Shown here: one piece after another, positions 6,124-8,672 of the stretch
Layout: each line of letters starts with the position of its first letter
How positions within the stretch are numbered: position 1 is the stretch's first letter
Origin: Campylobacteraceae bacterium
Lineage (GTDB): Bacteria > Campylobacterota > Campylobacteria > Campylobacterales > Sulfurospirillaceae
Direction of reading: 5' to 3'
Assembly (NCBI GenBank): GCA_027040375.1
Contig: JALUMJ010000123.1
Span: forward strand, 1-8,672
Length of the DNA stretch: 8,672 nucleotides
Position numbers and translations under genes: made by a program
Notes under the pieces: generated by a model
The model's database searches: none
What the model saw: only the letters and a program-made list of their open reading frames with translations
Told to the model about the DNA's origin: nothing

Positions 6124-6681
6124 ATGTCTGTTTCATTGATTATTATTATTGTTATTGCTGTGATTTTTGTTTTGATGTACAATTCGCTTGTCGGAAAGAA
6201 AAACCAAGTTGAAAATATTTTTGCTAGCGTAGATACTGTGCTTAAAAAAAGATATAACCTTATCCCAAATCTAGTGGCTAGTGTCCAAGAGTATATGAAA
6301 CACGAAAAATCAATCTTAGAGGACATCACAAAACTAAGAAGTAAGGCAAATAAGCCAAATGTTAGCGATGAAGAGAAGATAGAGCTAGACAAAAAAGTAA
6401 GCTCCGCACTTCGTTCTATCATGATTGCAGTTGAGAATTATCCAAATCTAAAAGCAAATGAAAATGTGATGCAATTACAGAGAAGTTTAAATGAGATAGA
6501 AGAACAGATAAGTGCGGCAAGGCGAGCGTACAATCAAGCTGTGACAGATTATAATAATGCAATAGAGATGTTCCCTACAAATTTTATGGCAAATTTTATG
6601 CATTATAACCGTAAAAAAGTTTTTGAGATAGTAGAAAGTGAGCGAAAAAATGTAAGCGTAAAAGACTTGTTTGAAAAATGA
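6124..6681 (+). CDS. lemA: LemA family membrane protein
   Basis: A 185-residue LemA protein, the normal family length. It starts with a very hydrophobic transmembrane helix (4-19), followed by the signature YNSLVGKKNQVENIFASVDTV (19-39), then RYNLIPNLV (43-51), the long helical middle and ENYPNLKANENVMQLQ (104-119). The C-terminal helix carries RRAYNQAVTDYNNAI (133-147) and ends near FPTNFMA (150-156). These blocks are the defining conserved stretches of LemA, a helical-bundle protein anchored by one membrane helix. Its biochemical function is not settled. It heads a plus-strand operon and overlaps the following gene by ATGA. AAAGGA six bases before the ATG supports the start. LemA is often encoded beside other membrane proteins, and the partners here are DUF3137 and EI24 proteins. 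Confidence 0.93.
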   Translation: MSVSLIIIIVIAVIFVLMYNSLVGKKNQVENIFASVDTVLKKRYNLIPNLVASVQEYMKHEKSILEDITKLRSKANKPNVSDEEKIELDKKVSSALRSIMIAVENYPNLKANENVMQLQRSLNEIEEQISAARRAYNQAVTDYNNAIEMFPTNFMANFMHYNRKKVFEIVESERKNVSVKDLFEK

Positions 6682-7622
6682 AATCATTAAGCCAGCTTAC
6701 TGATTTTTATTATGATAATCTGCATCCGATTTTAGAGGATTTGGATAAAAAAAGACAAAATGTAAAATTTAGAATTTTACTTTTTGGTGCAATCTTAGCA
6801 TTTTTTGATTTAGCAGTCTTTTCTTTTTTTAAAAATAATCTCGAATGGTTGCTTTTTATAAATATAGCAGTAGGAACATTTTTATATAAGTTTTTGACAA
6901 GCGATTACACAAGTGAGTTTAAAGATAAAGTCATAGCTCCACTCATACAAGAGATAGATGAAAATCTTAGATATACAAAAAACATACATGTAAGCGAATT
7001 TGAATTTATAAATTCAAAGCTGTTTACTTCTATTCCGGATAAATTGGATGGTAATGATTATATAAGTGGTAAGATTGATGAAGTTGGCATCGAGCTTTCA
7101 GATATACATGCCCAAAAAGAGCATAAAGACTCAAAAGGTAGAAGCAGTTGGAGCACTATATTTCAAGGATTATTTATAATCTCTGAATTTAATAAAAATT
7201 TCAATGGAAGAACTATAGTTTTGCCAGATACGGCACAAAGCTCATTTGGTGATTTAGTTGGCGGTTGGTTGCAATCTCATAATATCAGTAGAGATGAGCT
7301 TGTAAAGATGGACAATCCTGAATTTGAGAGAGAATTTGTAGTTTATGGAAGCGACCAGATTGAAGCCAGATATATACTAAATCATACTCTTATGCAAAGA
7401 CTAATAGAGTTTAAGAAGAGATTAAAACATAAGATTTATATCTCTTTTGTGTCTAGTAAAATTTATATTGCGATTGATTATGGAAAAGATTTATTTGAAC
7501 CAGCTGTTTTTAAAACGCTGTTGGATTATAAGGTAGCCATGGAGTATGTAAAAACTTTGCATCTTTGTGTTGGCATCGTAGAAGAGTTAAAATTAAATCA
7601 AAAATTATGGAGTAAGGCGTGA
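6678..7622 (+). CDS. DUF3137-family membrane protein
   Basis: The 314-residue protein has two adjacent membrane helices near the N-terminus (about 31-52 and 55-73) and a large soluble C-terminal domain (about 80-314). The soluble part carries the stretches I associate with DUF3137: FQGLFIISEFNKNFNGRTIV (162-181), the run MDNPEFEREFVVYGSDQIEA (211-230), RYILNHTLMQRL (231-242) and a late SSKIYIAI...LFEP block (259-275). The function is unknown. Its ATG overlaps the lemA stop (ATGA) and its TGA overlaps the next GTG (GTGA), so it is translated in step with both neighbours. That coupling suggests LemA and this protein act together (inference). Family assignment is from motif memory. Confidence 0.82.
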   Translation: MKSLSQLTDFYYDNLHPILEDLDKKRQNVKFRILLFGAILAFFDLAVFSFFKNNLEWLLFINIAVGTFLYKFLTSDYTSEFKDKVIAPLIQEIDENLRYTKNIHVSEFEFINSKLFTSIPDKLDGNDYISGKIDEVGIELSDIHAQKEHKDSKGRSSWSTIFQGLFIISEFNKNFNGRTIVLPDTAQSSFGDLVGGWLQSHNISRDELVKMDNPEFEREFVVYGSDQIEARYILNHTLMQRLIEFKKRLKHKIYISFVSSKIYIAIDYGKDLFEPAVFKTLLDYKVAMEYVKTLHLCVGIVEELKLNQKLWSKA

Positions 7623-8398
7623 ATATATTAATATTAAGTATCAAAGATTTTTTTACACCAAAGATGTTAAAGTATGCGATTATGCCTTTTATCGCAACTT
7701 TGGTGGTTATGTATGTGCTATTTTTTGTAGTAGCCGGAGCTGGGCTTGATAGTATGCATGCAAATTTAAACATAAATACGACTCAAACAACTATGCAAAA
7801 TGGAATCCCGCATACCCAAACTTTTTCAGCTCATGTTGAAAATTCTTCTATCATACAATTTTTGATGAAATACTCAGTTACATCTTGGCTAGCTGGATTT
7901 TTAGTGTATGCGATAGGTGGTTTTTTTATACTTTATACTTCTATATTTATTGCCATTATAATAGTGGCTTTTATGACCCCATATGTGCTAAAAGAGTTAC
8001 AAAAGAGGCATTATGAAGATGTGCAAATCATTGGATATTCAAATATATTTGAAAGTCTATTTTTAGTGATAAAATGGGCTTTTATCATGATAATTTTGTT
8101 TTTTCTTTTAATTCCATTTTATTTTATACCACTGTTAAATATCATCGCTTTTAACTTGCCTTTGTACTATTTTTTTCATAAAATGTTGATTTTTGATATC
8201 AGTTCTAACTTAACGACAAGAGAAGAAAACAATAAAATCAAATATTTTAGTAGAAATTCACTTAGGTGGAAAACACTAATTTTGTATTGCATATCCTTAG
8301 TGCCATTTGCTATATTTTTTGGGGCTATATTTTATGTTATTTATTTAGGAAACACATATTTTATCGAAGTAAAAAAGCTAAGGGAAGGAATAAAATGA
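7619..8398 (+). CDS. EI24/CysZ-like multi-pass membrane protein, GTG start
   Basis: A 259-residue inner-membrane protein with about five hydrophobic segments: 17-40, 88-101, 102-126, 146-178 (perhaps a re-entrant pair) and 218-245. Between the first two lies a polar loop (41-80) rich in N, T and Q. The stretch FNLPLYYFFHKMLIFDISSN (178-197) matches the conserved core of the EI24 domain, which includes the sulfate transporter CysZ. Nothing here shows that sulfate is the substrate: no cysteine-synthesis gene is adjacent. The start codon is GTG, overlapping the previous stop (GTGA), with GGAG at 7609-7612 six bases before it. The stop overlaps the ATG of the following dipeptidase. It is the third gene of the lemA operon. 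Confidence 0.75.
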   Translation: MNILILSIKDFFTPKMLKYAIMPFIATLVVMYVLFFVVAGAGLDSMHANLNINTTQTTMQNGIPHTQTFSAHVENSSIIQFLMKYSVTSWLAGFLVYAIGGFFILYTSIFIAIIIVAFMTPYVLKELQKRHYEDVQIIGYSNIFESLFLVIKWAFIMIILFFLLIPFYFIPLLNIIAFNLPLYYFFHKMLIFDISSNLTTREENNKIKYFSRNSLRWKTLILYCISLVPFAIFFGAIFYVIYLGNTYFIEVKKLREGIK

Positions 8399-8672
8399 AA
8401 AGAGATGTTTTATACTATTTTGAAGAATTAAGTAAGATTCCAAGATGTAGTTATGCGGCAGATGGCGTTATCGAGCATATATCCAAATATGCTAAAGATT
8501 TGGGATTTGAAGTAAAAGTAGATAGAGCAGGTAATATCGTATGTAAAATCGGAAATCCTAAAGTTTGCTTGCAAGCTCACTATGATATGGTGTGTCTTGG
8601 CGACGCACCTAAGGTCAAACTGGTAAAAGATGGCAATGTGTTAAGAGCCAAAAACTCCACTTTGGGAGCAGA
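8395..8672 (+). CDS. pepD: Aminoacyl-histidine dipeptidase (PepD-like, M20C), truncated by the window edge
   Basis: Only the first 92 residues are present; the family is about 420-490 long. Visible features are FEELSKIPRCS (9-19), an alpha/beta start, DRAGNIVCKIG (43-53), LQAHYDMV (59-66, with metal ligand H62 and catalytic D64) and NSTLGA (87-92) followed by GA_, which would encode the bridging Asp or Glu. This is the M20C pattern of cytosolic zinc dipeptidases that cleave Xaa-His and other dipeptides. The gap from H62 to the next metal-ligand position is 31 residues, against 39 in E. coli PepD as I recall it, so a surface loop is shorter. AAGGA lies five bases before the ATG, which overlaps the upstream stop (ATGA). 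Confidence 0.88.
   Translation, partial: MKRDVLYYFEELSKIPRCSYAADGVIEHISKYAKDLGFEVKVDRAGNIVCKIGNPKVCLQAHYDMVCLGDAPKVKLVKDGNVLRAKNSTLGA

Noticed and set aside
6096..6422. Minus-strand open frame opposite lemA
   Set aside because: It mirrors conserved LemA codons and its Ser/Phe/Ile-rich translation is typical of antisense frames in AT-rich DNA.
7510..7773. Minus-strand open frame across the DUF3137/EI24 junction
   Set aside because: Antisense to two overlapping real genes, with no ribosome-binding site or domain.
580..7930. Runs of seven T (for example in argB, the 3690s, near 7647 and 7918) as phase-variation tracts
   Set aside because: They are short and A/T; Campylobacter contingency loci use long poly-G/C tracts, and the longest G run here is five.
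7619..8398. Calling the EI24 gene cysZ (sulfate transporter)
   Set aside because: Only the broad EI24 fold is visible, and no sulfate or cysteine gene is nearby.

Overview
The window is AT-rich, gene-dense DNA from a member of the Campylobacterota, most likely a Campylobacter or close relative. The evidence is the protein set: LpxK beside a single-domain NH3-dependent NadE and a small metallo-beta-lactamase hydrolase, and CmoB beside a homologue of the Campylobacter hot-dog protein Cj0977. Overlapping ATGA/GTGA/TTGA gene junctions and a near-perfect flagellar sigma-28 promoter point the same way. The species cannot be named from the sequence alone. I see no tRNA, rRNA, insertion sequence, CRISPR array or prophage.

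Layout. Positions 1-3612, minus strand: a tight run transcribed nadE -> DegT-type PLP aminotransferase -> lpxK -> argB (argB runs off the left edge). It combines NAD synthesis, a probable sugar aminotransferase, lipid A phosphorylation and arginine synthesis. Positions 3613-3760: a divergent control region with a sigma-70-type promoter facing each way. Positions 3761-4354, plus strand: a glyoxalase II-like hydrolase, convergent with the next block across a 15-base gap. Positions 4370-6074, minus strand: small lipoprotein -> cmoB -> hot-dog protein; the last gene also has its own sigma-28 promoter, whose -35 element lies inside the end of cmoB. Positions 6075-6123: a short divergent spacer. Positions 6124-8672, plus strand: lemA -> DUF3137 membrane protein -> EI24/CysZ-like membrane protein -> M20C dipeptidase (runs off the right edge), with 4-base overlaps at all three junctions.

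How the genes work together. Most are housekeeping. Two parts stand out. The hot-dog protein resembles the acyl-CoA-binding half of FapR, but has an acidic tail where FapR has its DNA-binding domain, and it is wired to flagellar late-gene control. The LemA/DUF3137/EI24 trio looks like an envelope module of unknown function, translationally coupled and co-transcribed with a dipeptidase. Four genes (nadE, lpxK, cmoB and the EI24 gene) use TTG or GTG starts; in each case the start is supported by a ribosome-binding site, an overlap with the preceding stop, or an in-frame stop just upstream.
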